Positions 44,920 to 57,400 of a stretch of DNA of 64,000 bases are shown here, in pieces. The DNA is taken from contig JANQBS010000093.1 of assembly GCA_033085395.1 (NCBI GenBank), positions 1 to 64,000 on the forward strand, read 5' to 3'. The DNA comes from Xanthoparmelia taractica. Taxonomy: Eukaryota > Ascomycota > Lecanoromycetes > Lecanorales > Parmeliaceae. The translations under genes and the position numbers were made by a program. Under the pieces are notes generated by a model. That model was not told the DNA's origin and ran no database searches. It saw nothing but the letters and a program-made list of their open reading frames with translations. How positions within the stretch are numbered: position 1 is the first letter of the stretch; each line of letters opens with the position of its first letter.

Positions 44920-46366
44920 TGAGATGAGGGGCAAGGAGAAGAGGAACAGGATACGCGGACAAGGTGCTATCGATCCTGACAGCTAGAGGGGATTAGCCTA
45001 CGAAGCTTTACGGACCAACCATCCCTCGGATTGTGGCTCAAGAGATCCCTTCTGGCGGCTACTTGGTGAGCTCTGGCTCTTGGAATATACGTCTTTGCAA
45101 AACCCAGCTGCAGAAGTCGTTCCATCCCTCACCAGCTTGACGATCTGTACAAACGTCTTGCTTGAGAGCCTCCGGAGCTCCAAAATCGTGCTCTCGTACT
45201 CGAAGAAATCGAGTGAATATTCGCGCACTAGCTCTCGCTGGCGGTCTGGATTCTAACACATACAACAATACTCATCATTCAACACCTTCAGCCATCCTCA
45301 GATTACCATTACGGCATGGGTATCAATGTAACTACGCAGGGCTTCCTTTGGTGAGCGTTGCAGCTGTGCGTCTGAGTAACGAAGAATCGATAGGGTAATG
45401 GCTAGGAGATGTTGGCAAGTGAAGGCTACATAAGAATACCATGACTACCAAAAAATAGAGGCCATCTCCACGTATAGATGCCTCATGAATCATTTCACTC
45501 TTCCTGAGCCGTTCCCGAACCCTTTCTACTCGTACACCAGCTCTTCCCACAGTCCTGGAAATCGCACAGGCGAGTCCAAGGCTAGCAATGGCTCATTGCG
45601 GTTCAAGGGTCTGTAGGGTGGAATGCTGACAAGGAGGGTTGCACATAGTTTTCGATGACAAATATGGCTAAGATGTGACCACTAAGTTCACCACTTATAG
45701 ATGAGCCAAACTCCAGCATCTGGCCATCTATTAAGGAAACTACTCTCCTATATACATCTCGCTTCCTATGTCACAGGCAGTGCTTTTGTGTGGGCTTCGC
45801 CTTGGAGTTTCTTGGTTAAGATTAGAGCCGGAGACGCCGACCCTAACCCGTATAGCTGCTAGGGCCCTGCGTTGTAAACTCTCAACCGTGATATTTGGAG
45901 AGTTGAAGATGTTCTGGCGTTGAGAGTCAGATGTAGGTGGGTCTCCTGTAAAAAGTGAAGAATCGCCAGAGTCAGCTAAAGGCTTACTTCACGTGATCAA
46001 ATCATACCTAGGTAAGCGGAGCAATTAGGAGTAAAAATAGATAAGCCCTAGCCCTGTTTGTCATAGGCTATCACCAACATAGCTAAGGTATTTGAACTGA
46101 TTTCTCATCATAAAGCGTCTGGTTTCTGTACATCACCTTTGTCAGCTAAAGATGACGCCGGTAGCGACGTGGAGATAGGCTTAGAAGATGAGACTTACTC
46201 TAGTGCAATGCAAGAATTACTGTTCCCTATTCAACTTCACCTTCACCGCCCGATCTCATAGCTTCGCATTCAACAAGTGTACCATCTCCTTGACAACGCT
46301 CAATTGCTGTAATAGCGCTTTAGTTCTCCTTTTTGTCCCTTGAAGCTTTGGGCTCGTCTTACTAGA
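44920..46366. other. Intergenic, one unassigned open stretch
   Basis: A minus-strand stretch 45228-44998 (reading EYSLDFFEYESTILELRRLS) is convergent with the cyclophilin and could be a last exon of something unrecognised. Without upstream exons it stays unassigned. An AGCCCTAGCCCT tract lies near 46046. Confidence 0.35.
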
Positions 46367-48149
46367 ATGGTGTACTGCGGAAGACCCAGCAAAGGCTGCG
46401 CTCCGTGCAGGGCTAAGAGAACCAAGGTGCGTGCATCTGCAAAGACGTCCTCTTTCAGGAAAAAGCAACCTCAGCCCAGTGCCAGGTTTCTTTCCCCAGA
46501 ATATCGGCATGCCTAATGGTTTCAGTGCGATCAAGCTCGACCGTACTGTGGCCAATGCCGAAGGGCTCACAGAGAATGTCCAGGATACCGAGTCCTGCTT
46601 GATACAGTGTTTCGCGACGAAACCGTTAAGTTCGTGGCCAAAACTAAAGCGGATGCAGCGTATGAGAACAGCGAGCCTGTCTTTCCAACACCTCGTGTAG
46701 GAGGGGTACGAGATAGTGGTGTCCTGAAGGCCGTTACAGATTTCTCCGTCGCACCTGCCCAAATGGTAGAACGCACCACAACTGATATTCAGAACCTCTC
46801 TGTTCCATTGAAGGACGGGGCCACCTCCTACTTCTTTCATCACTTCGTCCCCGACGCTCCTAGCTGCCACTACTTCACCACCGCATATTCTCACGTGCTG
46901 CCTACTCTCTGTCGGCAGGGCTCTTCATTCGGTGTGTTGCCCAAGGTCATCGATGCAATAGGCTTGGCCGGCATCTCGAATATGAAACATTCGCCAGAAC
47001 TCATGGTCGCCGCTGGTCAAAAGTATGCCAGTGTGCTACGTGCTATCAATGCTTCCATTCAAGATCCGAGAGAAGCAAGCACAGATCAGACGTTGATAGC
47101 GGTCATGCTGCTTGGCTTATTTGAAGTATTACATTGATCTAACAACAAAGTCCCACTGCCTTTTCTAATTGTTGCCCAGACAGTTACCTGTTCAAGTCCT
47201 GAGTCTATGAGATCTTGGACAAACCACGTCAACGGAGCAACTGCGATAGCGCGCTTACGTGGGACGGATCAGTTGCGCACGAAGATTGGGCGCACGATTT
47301 TCACCATTGTGCGAATTCAAGTCGTAAGCCCCTGATTTCAGGAGGAGCTAATGATTGAGCCTGACTGGTACGATCTAGCTTATTGACTGCCTCCAAAGGC
47401 GTCTGATCGTCCCTCCAGATTTTATCGAATGGTCGGAAATAGCGGCTGAGGCTGAGATTGAAGAGACGCGATCTGAGCATCAGCTTTTCCTGATAATTGG
47501 ACGCCTTTGCGCTCTACGAGCTACTGAAGGGAGATACCGTAACAGCAGTGTTGGGGTCATCACGTTAGCGAATTCTATTGACTCTGATCTGGAGGACTGG
47601 AAGAACGGCCTTTCACCAGCTTTCTCGTACTCGAAAATAAAGAGCGCTGGCGCCGATAATGTCTTCTCCGGCGCGTATCATGTCTACAACAACACGTGGG
47701 CTGTTGGAGTCTTGAACTTGTACCGTTCCGCTCGCATCCTCACCCAACAAGTCATCACTGGTTGGCTTAGTCGCAACTCCATGCCAAATCCAGTAGTTGA
47801 AGGATCACAACGACGGCAATCCGAGGTCCTAAGTGTCAGGCTTGCTTACGAAATTTGCGCTAGTGTCCCCTTCATCTTAGGAGCATCACATAATTCCATA
47901 TACTCAACGCGGCCCCTAAACGCTACACGAGGCGTCAATCTGCTATGGCCTCTCTATCTGTCCGCAACGATGAACCATCGGGTTGCTGGAATGCGCACTT
48001 GGATCATTACACGGCTTGAATTGATAGGACGGGTCATGGGCATCAAACAAGCCCAATCTTTGGCCGAGGTTCTGAGAACCCAGCAAGAGATCACGGCGTG
48101 GGATAAGTTCGAGAGAGTACGAGCAGACGAGGTGCTCGATGACTGGTGA
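46367..48149 (+). CDS. Zn(II)2Cys6 transcription factor
   Basis: Exons 46367-46426, 46526-47125, 47180-47323 and 47379-48149 give 524 residues. The first intron splits the zinc cluster; once joined it reads GCAPCRAKRTK then CDQARPYCGQCRRAHRECPG, a perfect C-x2-C-x6-C-x6-C-x2-C-x6-C. The rest matches the fungal-specific regulator domain: SYFFHHFVPDAPSCHYF, KVIDAIGLAGISNMKHSPEL, LRAINASIQDPREASTDQTL and LLGLFETVTCSSPESM. It would bind paired CGG-type sites as a nuclear dimer. Its targets are unknown; it is about 28 kb from the oxygenase/P450/pump group, too far to claim control. The gene looks intact. Confidence 0.92.
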
Positions 48150-48565
48150 ACTTCATCATAAGGCATGTAAGAGTGTGCTACGTGCATAACTTAGATCTGA
48201 TTGGGAGATCTTGGGCGCTGAAAGTGCTAGCCAGATTTTTTGATTCCTCCGGATTTCTATTTATTCTATGATACAAACCTCAGATCGAGTAAGTCATCCA
48301 ATGCAGCAACGCCGGCCAAAAAGAAGCCTGAACCTATCATTTAGCGACAAAAGCCGTACGATTATCGTCGACACGCCATCCAAACTCCAGACCTTCAAGA
48401 TGAGATGCAAAAAGGTCAAGATTTCGAGTTCGGAGCATCTATTTCGACAAGGGCCACAGACAGTAGTGGCATCCGAGGAAGCGAACAGCTGGGAGCCGTG
48501 GATCCCTCCGAGAATCCACCAGGCAATGCAGATCAAGCACTGCCTCGGATCACCATCCGGGGATT
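48150..48565. other. Convergent 3' region
   Basis: The regulator (plus) and the membrane protein (minus) end toward each other here. Open stretches on the plus strand at 48268-48693 lie mainly opposite the membrane protein's coding exon and have no motif. Confidence 0.4.
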
Positions 48566-49612
48566 CTACTGTGAAACGTGCGGAGCTGGCTTGCTCATCC
48601 TTGTATCCCAGTTCTGAGTTTCAATCTCTCTGTCGTTGTTCCTTGCACAGCCATGTGCAGGCACCAAAATCCCAGCCAAGGTATACGCGATGACTATTAG
48701 GATCTCCTCGATGATCGCCATTAAAACTCGTACAAGGACATTTCCTTTGGTGGGAGAGAAAGTCGAAATTGTCGAGAAGTACGCCAGGAGACCGAAGAGG
48801 ATACGAGTACCCAGGAGTGGCAGCGCTACGATCAATGCTAACAGGACTCGCTGTTCACTGGCTGGTAGATGGGTGATTTCGCTTGTGCTTTTAGCGATGA
48901 GAATGAAGAGGCACATGTAGATGATCAGGAAGATGATGAGTCCGCCTTTGATTAAATTCTTCCCTGTGCTCCGCTCGGAAAAGGAACTATCTGTCAGGTC
49001 AGAGCCACCAACAATGCAAATGATCAGTGCAATCATGGCGGGAAGCTTTAGAAGCTGGAGAAAGCGACTGCGGTACGATGTCGCAAACTGGTGCACACCG
49101 AGTCTGCTGAATCTGAAGACGAGCTGTCAGTCTGGATGGTCTCCAACCAAAGTGTTTGAACATCTCTAAGGGGGCACTCACAGTCTGCCCAGGACGGTAT
49201 ACGATATTGCAGTCTCAAATCGACTTTGCCCATGAATTCCGCCTCCTACAGGAATTCTTTCGGTCGTCTCATCGGTTCTGTTGCCACCTGTCAGCCTCCG
49301 CTAGACAATCCCTGCTCCGAGGCCAGACACTCACATCCGCTTCAACAACCCCAAACTAGCCAATAGTAGCGGACTTATGCCAACACTACTCAGTATCGCG
49401 CTCCACTCCAGATCACTGACATTACTCGGTTTCTTCACTGCTGCAATGCCTAAAGCAGCGCCGACGATGCGGATGAGGCAGAATATAGCGAGGTATATCC
49501 AGCCTGACTGGCGATGGATACCGTGCCGGAGTATGACGAAGAAGGTGAAGAACAGCAGAGGTAGATAAATGACCACTTCGGCGATGTCGAGGGACTCGGA
49601 TGGGGAAGGCAT
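48566..49612 (-). CDS. Multi-spanning (about seven-helix) membrane protein, DUF7702-like
   Basis: Exons on the minus strand: 49612-49335, 49277-49182 and 49112-48566, 306 residues. Helices are evident: VVIYLPLLFFTFFVILRHG, GWIYLAIFCLIRIVGAALGI, SSVGISPLLLASLGLLKR, LPAMIALIICIVGGSD, LIIFLIIYMCLFILIA, ALIVALPLLGTRILFGLLAY and IIEEILIVIAYTLAG. The RHG...FCLIRIVGA pattern and late PLLGTRILFG are typical of an uncharacterised ascomycete membrane family (annotated as DUF7702 as far as I recall). There is no known transport or enzyme motif. It is convergent with the zinc-cluster regulator. Confidence 0.8.
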
Positions 49613-49772
49613 TGCGGGAGCGGGTGCTGTCAAGGTATGTGAATGTTGGTGTTTGCTTGTTTTTAATTTTGGTATGAAGAATATGAGCCGTTTTTATGAC
49701 AATCTCAAATGCGAAAGATAATATGTTTCTTTGAAACCTCTTCCTCCTCCTCCACTTTCAACGAAACAGGCC

Positions 49773-49782
49773 GTATATATAC
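49773..49782 (-). promoter_or_regulatory. TATA-like element upstream of the membrane-protein gene
   Basis: GTATATATAC lies about 160 bases upstream of the start at 49612. The sequence is palindromic, so its orientation cannot be read. Confidence 0.3.
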
Positions 49783-50349
49783 CACAAACAGAATCAAAAA
49801 TGTCTCATCTTGCACCGCCGTCGCACGCCCTCCCTCTACGCAACCTTTCCTCCATCGGTACCAGAGCTAAGTCAGCCTAGCTGTTAAGGAAAGCAAGCAA
49901 CATGCGCAGCATTGATTTTTCATTCCATCTCAATCACTTTCTTTTTCGCAGTCGAGCGAGCGAGCTGCTTTCCCGAAGCAGACTAGTGCGGGGCTGTGTG
50001 TTCGCACTGTGTTTTACTCAGCCCTAAGGTATTTATCGCTGATCATTTTAGTCAGATTTTGCGAATGAGTAAGGTAGGCGGTCATACAGATTTAGATTCA
50101 TCATCCGTCGGCTTGCAGTGATTATGTGGTTTTGAATCGTTAGAACGGCGATAGGTGGGTTGGCAATTGATGAGCGAGGTTGGAAAGACATTTTGTACGC
50201 CGGTGATGCCGGCGATGCGGTTCTTGACTTTTGTGCGGAGATGAGTAGCTGCTGCACTTGCTTTACTCTTACCTATCCTATCGTACAATATCCTCTATTC
50301 TTTACGCTTGCTTCGCTTTGCCTTTGCTTTGCTTTGATAGCGAGCTGGC

Positions 50350-50394
50350 TTTTCTTTCTCTTTCTCTTTCTCTTTCTCTTCCTCTTCTTCTTTA
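50350..50394. repeat. (TTTCTC)n pyrimidine array
   Basis: About five units of TTTCTC followed by CTCTTC variants. Confidence 0.8.
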
Positions 50395-51342
50395 GTGGCG
50401 ACACGAGTTGGGATTGTAGCCCGCTGACTGGCTATTCTAGTTCTTCATTAGGTATTTAATAAGACTCTGCGCTCGCTTGCTTGCTTTGCATCGCATACTT
50501 CCTGCATCGCATACCTCCTGCGTTGTTTCTTTTTTTTTCTCCTTTTCTTGAGAATAACATATGGTAAGGATTGCGACCGGATTGTGTGCAGGTGAGGAGG
50601 GATGCGTGATCGGGGGTCGTTGGGGTTGAGTATTGGGGTTTGGTTTTTCTTTCTGGGAGGATTGATGATAGGGATAGGGTGGGGGAGATTAGGGGCGAGG
50701 GTGAGGGTGAGGAGGAGGGTGTGGGCGAGTGGAAGGGGAAGAACGGATGGAATGGGATGGGATGAGATCGGATCGCATGAGCATGACATTGTGTAAGAAG
50801 GTAGAGTTGAAGAGTGGCTCCTAGGATATAAGCAGGAGCTATGATGGAAATGGATTATCTGATACGACAAGACCAGGGCGCCGAGATTTTCAAAAGTCGG
50901 CGGTTCGGGCGTTGAGTGCAGTAGGGGAATCGCGCGCTGGAGATTGGGATGTTGTTGTTGTTAGGGGGGGGGGGGGGGAAGTCTTGTGCTGGAGAATGGT
51001 GGGGCGGGCTGGCGGTGTTGAATGCATGTTAGGTGGTTGGCGCACCCTTCGGGGAAGGATATTTGTGTGTGTTGGGTGGGTGTGTGTGCTGTGGATGGAA
51101 GGCAAGTAGACCAGGGCCGAGGTATGAGTACATATGTGTATATGGCTATGGGTGAGAATTCCACCGTTTGTTCCATACAGCTCGCATTCCAATTTTATCC
51201 AAGAAACATCATCGTCCATACCCACCGCCCCGTCCTTCCAACCACGCGCGACTATCAGAACATTGGATATCCTTTTTCCTCCAATAGTCGCTCTCAGCGG
51301 ACAAGAAGGACCGACGCGTATGGATGACTGACTTTCCATTTC

Positions 51343-51925
51343 CTAAGTAGGCGTCGGCGACGGACAACTCGTGCACACAGCATACATCCCGCTCCCATCC
51401 GTGAACGAGCACACATCGTACGGCACCTGTGCCTCCGCGCACACATACCGGCAGCAGCGATCATACGGCGTCGGGCAACCTGGCGTGCTCAGCAGGCGGC
51501 CCGTACACGTCGAGGTGGCGAAGGTGCTGGTTGTGGTGATGGGCGGTGGGGTGGTGGTGGTGGTTGTTGTTAGGCAGCTGCAGGCGCTGGAGATGCGCTG
51601 GTGGGGGGTTGTGGGTTAGATAGATAGGTGGGTGGGGCGGTAAAGGGGGGGGGGGACTTACGGATGGGCCGCAGGTTGCGATGCCGCTTGGTGCTGTTTT
51701 GGTGCTGTTGGGGGTTGGTTAGCTGAGGTGTTGAGGCAGGGAAGGGCTGGGGAGGGGAAGGAATGGATGAGCGTACGATGTTTTTAGGTATTGATTGCAG
51801 AAGCTGGAAGAGCTGGTTTGCTGATAGTGCTGGAGCGCCCTGTAACAGTTGTCTTGGTTGCAGGTATTTGCCAGTGCGGCTACCACGAGATTGGCAGCTA
51901 TGGTGAGTATGGAGGTGAGATGCAT
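51343..51925 (-). CDS. Small secreted cysteine-rich protein
   Basis: Exons on the minus strand: 51925-51777, 51704-51662 and 51597-51343, 148 residues. A signal peptide (MHLTSILTIAANLVVAALA) leads to a mature protein with 14 cysteines: TCNQDNCYRAL, a single FC, TCGP, SACSC, then after a threonine/proline linker CTGR, GC, RCCRYVC, VC, VCTSC. The opening CxxDNCxRAL and the RISSACSC block recur together in a family of secreted ascomycete proteins. The linker (TTTTTTTPPPITTT) would be O-glycosylated. Size, signal and cysteine content fit an effector or wall-associated protein, but no role is proven. The first intron is 72 bp, the second 64 bp. No homologous toxin fold is recognised. Confidence 0.8.
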
Positions 51926-53057
51926 GTTGCCGTGTACGAGTGTTTTGCAGCTGTAAAGGTGTGCTTGCAGATCTAGGTATGCAGGTTCTGCAGGGGAAAG
52001 ATGGGAAGCAGATGCAGTATCGGCATGGATTTTATACCTGCATGTGCATCCATTAGGAACGCGGGGTATAGTCCATAGTCCATGTAAAGCTGCATGGGAA
52101 AGCTGAAAAGCAGGATCTAGATGCAGTTTCCATTATTTTAGGAAATAATGATGATATTTCTTGCGGGACGTTGGATGGGCGTGGGGCGAGAAGCGTTCTA
52201 CACTTCTTTAGTAGGTGGACTATTGAATCTGGTTCAGAGAAGCTAGAAGGAGTAAGCTGCATATTAACGAGGTCAGCTGCATATACTTGTGCGTAAGTGT
52301 AGAAAAGAAGTTCCTCATTGGGACCAAACGCGGGACGATTGTGGTAGTAATAAGCGGAGTAAGCGGAAACTAATGCAGGCTACAACATCAATATCTACGA
52401 AGTAGCTGTGCCGCAAGGCTGGAAGAACACAACACCTCCGACAAATCTTGCTGATGACCACCACCACCACCAAGCAAGAATGCACTACCCCAACAATGGC
52501 CGGTGATGGACACCTAATTCCTGTGAAGTGTCTCACCCAACGTTTATGAACATGAATTGGCAACGGGGATAGCCCGTTGCAAGCTCTGAGGATGCGTCCA
52601 TTGCTTAAGGGAGATGCTCGGACGGTTAAATTTGCCTTGGGTAGATACACTTCTGCTGATGTTTCGTTTTATAGATTTGGGATTGTCGTGTTCCGGATCT
52701 GCTATGCAACTTGATTACCATAACAATTCGGCGAGCTCGTATAGCAGTGTTTCTTGCCTGTCACGTTCAGGCCTCAGGGAAGAGGCTGCCCAGGCCGGTC
52801 CCGCTGCCAGCCAAATCCGAAAGACTGGATGAAGGTGCTTACATCCAATATTTCTCCTGGAGCCGTGAAGATACGGCTGATGCATTTGAACCCTCCAATA
52901 GGATTCATGATGCTCCAGTCAGGATGTTCCCATCCTACATTATTGTTTGCATGCTGCGCATTTATCGATTACTCGCATACCGAGAGTCTGTCAACCAATC
53001 AGAGAGAACACGAAGCGAAAGATTGCCTGACAGTCTCCAAGAGCGCAATGTTCAATA
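51926..53057. other. Intergenic between two divergent secreted-protein genes
   Basis: The cysteine-rich gene (minus) and the DUF4430-like gene (plus) diverge here, so the 1.2-kb stretch holds both promoters. No further gene is supported. Confidence 0.4.
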
Positions 53058-53065
53058 CTATAAAG
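53058..53065 (+). promoter_or_regulatory. TATA-like element of the DUF4430-like gene
   Basis: CTATAAAG lies 106 bases upstream of the start codon at 53171. Confidence 0.4.
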
Positions 53066-53170
53066 GCTGACATTCCTTTGTCTAGTCCCTCCTAGTTTCT
53101 CCAGACTAAAGACTGCCGTTGAGTACTCTAAGTAATTTGTTTTTAGACTTTCAACCGTGTTTGACTCGCA

Positions 53171-53941
53171 ATGTTCTCTCCACTCATTGCCTTCCTCTAC
53201 CTGAGTCTGTCCCTCGCAGTAACGTCTACCAACGCCGCTTCTCAAACAACGGCGTACCCTGCCTCTACTACCAACACAGTCCATATCCGCATCGAAGGCC
53301 AAAACACCACCATCTACGAAGGTCCCATAACTTCTGGCCCGCGCAACATAACTCTCAAAGACACCTTCTCGCCACTTGGCTTCCCTTGCGACGGCCTCAA
53401 CGACCGCGCCAATGCCAAACCCGGTAATACCGCTTTAGATGCTCTCGACGCCGCCTCAAAAGCCCTCGGCTTCACCTACGACGGCGGCTTCGATGGCGAC
53501 CTGGACGATTTCTACATCAGCCGCATCTCCACTTCCGACACCGACAATACTAACAACACCTGGTGCCTCCTAGTGAATTATACAGTCAGCACAGAACCCG
53601 AGGGGTTGACTTTGACCGGGTGCCAGACGGAGGTCAAACCAGGCGATGACGTGCTGTGGGCGTATTACACTGACATTACTGGGATTACTCCTGACGACAA
53701 GTACGTATTTTTGAAACTCGTGCCGCCGGCCGTGACGGTGAAGAAGGGGAAAGGCTTCACCGTGACCGTTACGGATGGGAGGACGGGGGCTGCGGTGAAG
53801 GACGCCAGCGTCGATGGAGTTCACACGGATGCGAATGGCAAGGCTACGCTTTATTTGTTCAATACGGGGTTCTTTCAGTTCAAGGCCCATCAGACTGGGA
53901 GCGTGCGGTCGAATGTGATGAATGTTACTGTGACGGATTGA
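53171..53941 (+). CDS. Secreted DUF4430-like protein
   Basis: Single exon, 256 residues. A signal peptide ends near residue 22 (LSLAVTSTNA). The body has VHIRIEGQNTTIYEGPI, then a region with LDALDAASKALGFTYDGGFDG and WCLLVNYTVS...KPGDDVLWAYY, the strand pattern of DUF4430 (a beta-grasp domain first seen in transcobalamin-like and bacterial surface proteins). The last 80 residues (KKGKGFTVTVTDGRTGAAVK...DANGKATLYLF) form an Ig-like/carboxypeptidase-regulatory-like beta sandwich. Several N-glycosylation sequons are present. It is likely exported; ligand unknown. There is no GPI tail or anchor. Confidence 0.8.
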   Translation: MFSPLIAFLYLSLSLAVTSTNAASQTTAYPASTTNTVHIRIEGQNTTIYEGPITSGPRNITLKDTFSPLGFPCDGLNDRANAKPGNTALDALDAASKALGFTYDGGFDGDLDDFYISRISTSDTDNTNNTWCLLVNYTVSTEPEGLTLTGCQTEVKPGDDVLWAYYTDITGITPDDKYVFLKLVPPAVTVKKGKGFTVTVTDGRTGAAVKDASVDGVHTDANGKATLYLFNTGFFQFKAHQTGSVRSNVMNVTVTD

Positions 53942-54424
53942 TGGCGCTTTTGAAATGATTGGGATGTCTACTTGTGTTTTGATTGACGAGGGTACACAAG
54001 GTTCCCAGGTGTTGCTGTCTTTGAATGCCTATTTTCTTTGCAATCGCGGCAGTGAAACGACTACTCTTTTCGTTGCATTGGAGGTAAGGGTGGTACTTAA
54101 GGATTAATCATTTGCTTAATCTAGTAAAGGTAGTAACCTATCTAGCTAAGATATAGAGAAACTTTAAGACAATTAGTTAGCTTACGAGATAAACTGGGCA
54201 TAAGAGACCTGAGATTTCATCGCGATAGTTTTGGAAAGCCATTGGTAGATATAAAATCTCCTTTTCTTTCCAGAACATCGCGAATGTGAGTATTAACTCC
54301 GCCCTTAAGTAATATAATCTAAGAGCATCCCCAAGAGTAAGTATAACTTTTTCCTTAGAGCGCTATGACCGGTTGTCAGAACGGCGATGTCCTTTTCTCC
54401 TCCAAGACTCGCTCTTTAAATACC
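53942..54424. other. Convergent 3' region
   Basis: AT-rich stretch between the secreted protein and the end of the dead monooxygenase. No gene supported. Confidence 0.4.
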
Positions 54425-57400
54425 TCACTGCGGCACCTCCTTCCCGCTTTCTATCCGTTTCAACGCCGCCAACGCATCCTCCTTATGCCTTTCAAGATCA
54501 AAATCGTAAATGAACTCCCACCGCTCCTTCAGCACCTCCCTCATCTTCTCCTCGTTTACCCCAATCCCCTCCCCACGTCCCGACATAATCATCCCCGTAA
54601 CCCGACTTGACTCCACAATCCGCTGCGTCCTCGGCCTCCTCGCCTCATCGTAGGCTCTCAGCGCCGCATCAAGCTGCTCTGGCAATCTGATAGAAGCGAG
54701 CAAGGTGCGCAAGATCATCGGGTCTTCGATTGCTTGCGAGGCGCTGGAGCCTTGCCATGGTGTCATGGCGTGCGCGGCGTCTCCTGTGATGCAGACGCGG
54801 GCTTTGATGTAGGTAGGGGCGTTTCTGTGCTCTCATTGGGAATAAGCGCGAGGGGAGTCTCGGTCGAGGAGGAGCTGGATTCAAGGTTAGTCATCTACTG
54901 TGGAGTTATGAGGGCTACCAAAATTCGTCTGAGGAAGAGGACTTGCATCGATCATGCCTTCGCTATAGGCCCATCGAGCCATGGCGCGAATGACTTCTCC
55001 AGCTTGTCACGATCAAGCTCCATCTTCCTCTCGTTTTGGGCCCCTCCCTCACGACAAGCGCCAACGCACTGTACCGTTTCCCCATTGTTGAGAACATCAT
55101 GCATGATAAAACCCCCCATCGCCCACCCATCCATACTGTCTATTCTCTACAAAATACCCCTCCCCAAGCTTCTCCTTTGCCTTCTCGATGGGCACGAGAT
55201 TCCGACAATCCCACCAGCCTGCATACACCGGCTCCATAGCAGCATCATTGGCTCCAAGAACGTACTTCCGGACGAAGCCAAAGATCCCATCTGCACCGAT
55301 TAGCGCATCAGCACGCTCAATACTACCGTCCTGGAAGCGCAATTCTAACCCCCCTCCCACCCCGGCATCAACCGGAACGATATCAACGAGCTTCTTGCTC
55401 GTAGACATAATTTCGGGAGGTAGTGGAGCAACTAGCTCCCGGAGAAGAGCAGCGCGATGGACGACACGTCCCTGATCCGTGTCCGCAAGATCAAAGACCG
55501 TCGTGCCGGACTCTGCGCCCGATCCCTTCTCTCCTGTCAGCACTATCCCATCGTCTGGCGCCTTGGGTGCACAAAGCTTGGCATTCCCCATCAAAAATCT
55601 ACATACTAGGAATAGCAGCTATATGCTCATTCCAACACGCTATATGATTACAAATATGTATCTCATATAGCTTACAGCTATAATAACTCCTTAGGGATCG
55701 CTGTCGTTGTTTTCTTTTGTCTAAATCTCGCGATCTAACGATATTGATTGAGAGTTTCATTAATGATTTCCTCGGCTTTATAATCTTTGTTGAATTCGTT
55801 CTTTCTGTATACAAGCAAGATACGCATATTTTGATCTTTCCTTTTATATATTCTAGTCTATTATAATTATATGTATCTATTAAATAAACTTTTGAAGAGA
55901 GAGAGGTCTTAATCGAGTAGGGTTTTTCGCGAAGACGTTTCGAATGCTCGAATAATTGATTGGTAAGCTTGATACGAAATTCTCGCTGACTGTAGCGAGT
56001 TTATGGCTAATAACTCGATTCCTTGAATAGATAATAATGAAGTTTATAACTGTTAATTACAGTGATGTCTAATAGAAAGTATTATAGTAATTTTTAACTC
56101 TTAAAATGCACTCGTTATATAAAATAATAATATTGCAATTGATTAACATTATTCATCTCGTTTATAAAGTGATTATATATATTAATAAACTCGAGAATAT
56201 TAAGCTCTTTTATCGTTATTTCCCTAAACATAGCTCTAGAGATATATGCATTTGTAGCTATTTTTGCTAACCTGCGACGAAGATGATTAATTATTTTGCG
56301 ATTATTTAATACCGTACTTATAAATAGAACTATATTCTAATCTTTTTAGGCGAATTTCATTACTCTCTTATTACTTAATAGTTTCTTATAGAGCTTATCT
56401 CACTCGAGAATAGAGTTTCACTTAGTTTTAAGATCTGTAAGTCTCGAATCGAGGTCTTGATTAGACTCTTATTGCTCTCGTTGAGCCTTGATACCCTCTT
56501 TAGCCTTTAATTCTTTATGACTCGTTTTTGTGATACGTATAATTCTAGTATCTTCAAATTCTTTATTATTAAGTTATGCTAATAATCGTGCTGACGTGAA
56601 TAAGTTGTCAAGTTATACGATATAAGAATAATTCTTGGTAATGTCTTCTTGAGATAATAAGTTCAGAACCACGACTTGAGTCTGATTGAATTTTAGTCAC
56701 TTGATTCAATAATCGCAAATATCTTAAGGTTTCTCGTTCTTATTTTAACCCTTAATATAATATATTTAATTAAGAACGTAGCCCTCGTTTGTTAGAACTC
56801 AAATTTTAAAGTCTTTCTAAATAGATTTGCTAAGAATATTGACAATTTCTTTGGCCCGACTCATGAATCTCTGAATTATCTTATTAACAGTTAGGTGAGT
56901 ATCCGTCTTTCAGTACTTCTTAAAGATCTATCTAAGCGTATTATTTAGTGGCTTTAATTTCACGAATAAAGTCTCTTGCTAATCTAACTAAGACTTCGAA
57001 ATATAAAAGAATCTATTAATTTATTATTATCTTTTTAGATTAATATGCTTTAGAATTTACTTATAAATAGACTCTTTTAGAGAATCGATATTTTAGAACT
57101 CTAAAATACTTAACTCTATATGTAAATTTATTTAAATACTCGCTTCTAAATAGACTCGAAATTCTTTAATTGTGATTAAAAATTAAGTGCGTATCTTAGA
57201 CTTTTTAGGCCTAGGATTTAGAAAAGCGTACTTATTGATATAACGCACGAGTGTTTTAATAGTCTTATTATTGAAGAATAAGTTGAAGATTGCATACGGA
57301 TTATCTAAAGCAATAATGTCTGGCAATTGACTCTCGCCATTGATCTATGACTGCTTGATTTTTATTAATTTGTATTTGGGTAATAATTAGGGCCTTGAGA

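Larger units (their letters stand above)
49613..51342. other. Low-complexity intergenic region
   Basis: It contains a TTTCTC hexamer array (50350-50394) and a run of 15 G (about 50964-50978). Purine-rich (GGGA) tracts fill 50600-50760. No gene is supported. Confidence 0.45.

Noticed and set aside
44401..44934. 177-codon minus-strand open frame
   Set aside because: It is opposite the cyclophilin exon and is proline/asparagine-rich low complexity with no motif.
46256..46894. 212-codon open frame on the minus strand
   Set aside because: It is the antisense shadow of the zinc-cluster regulator, whose plus-strand exons carry clear motifs.
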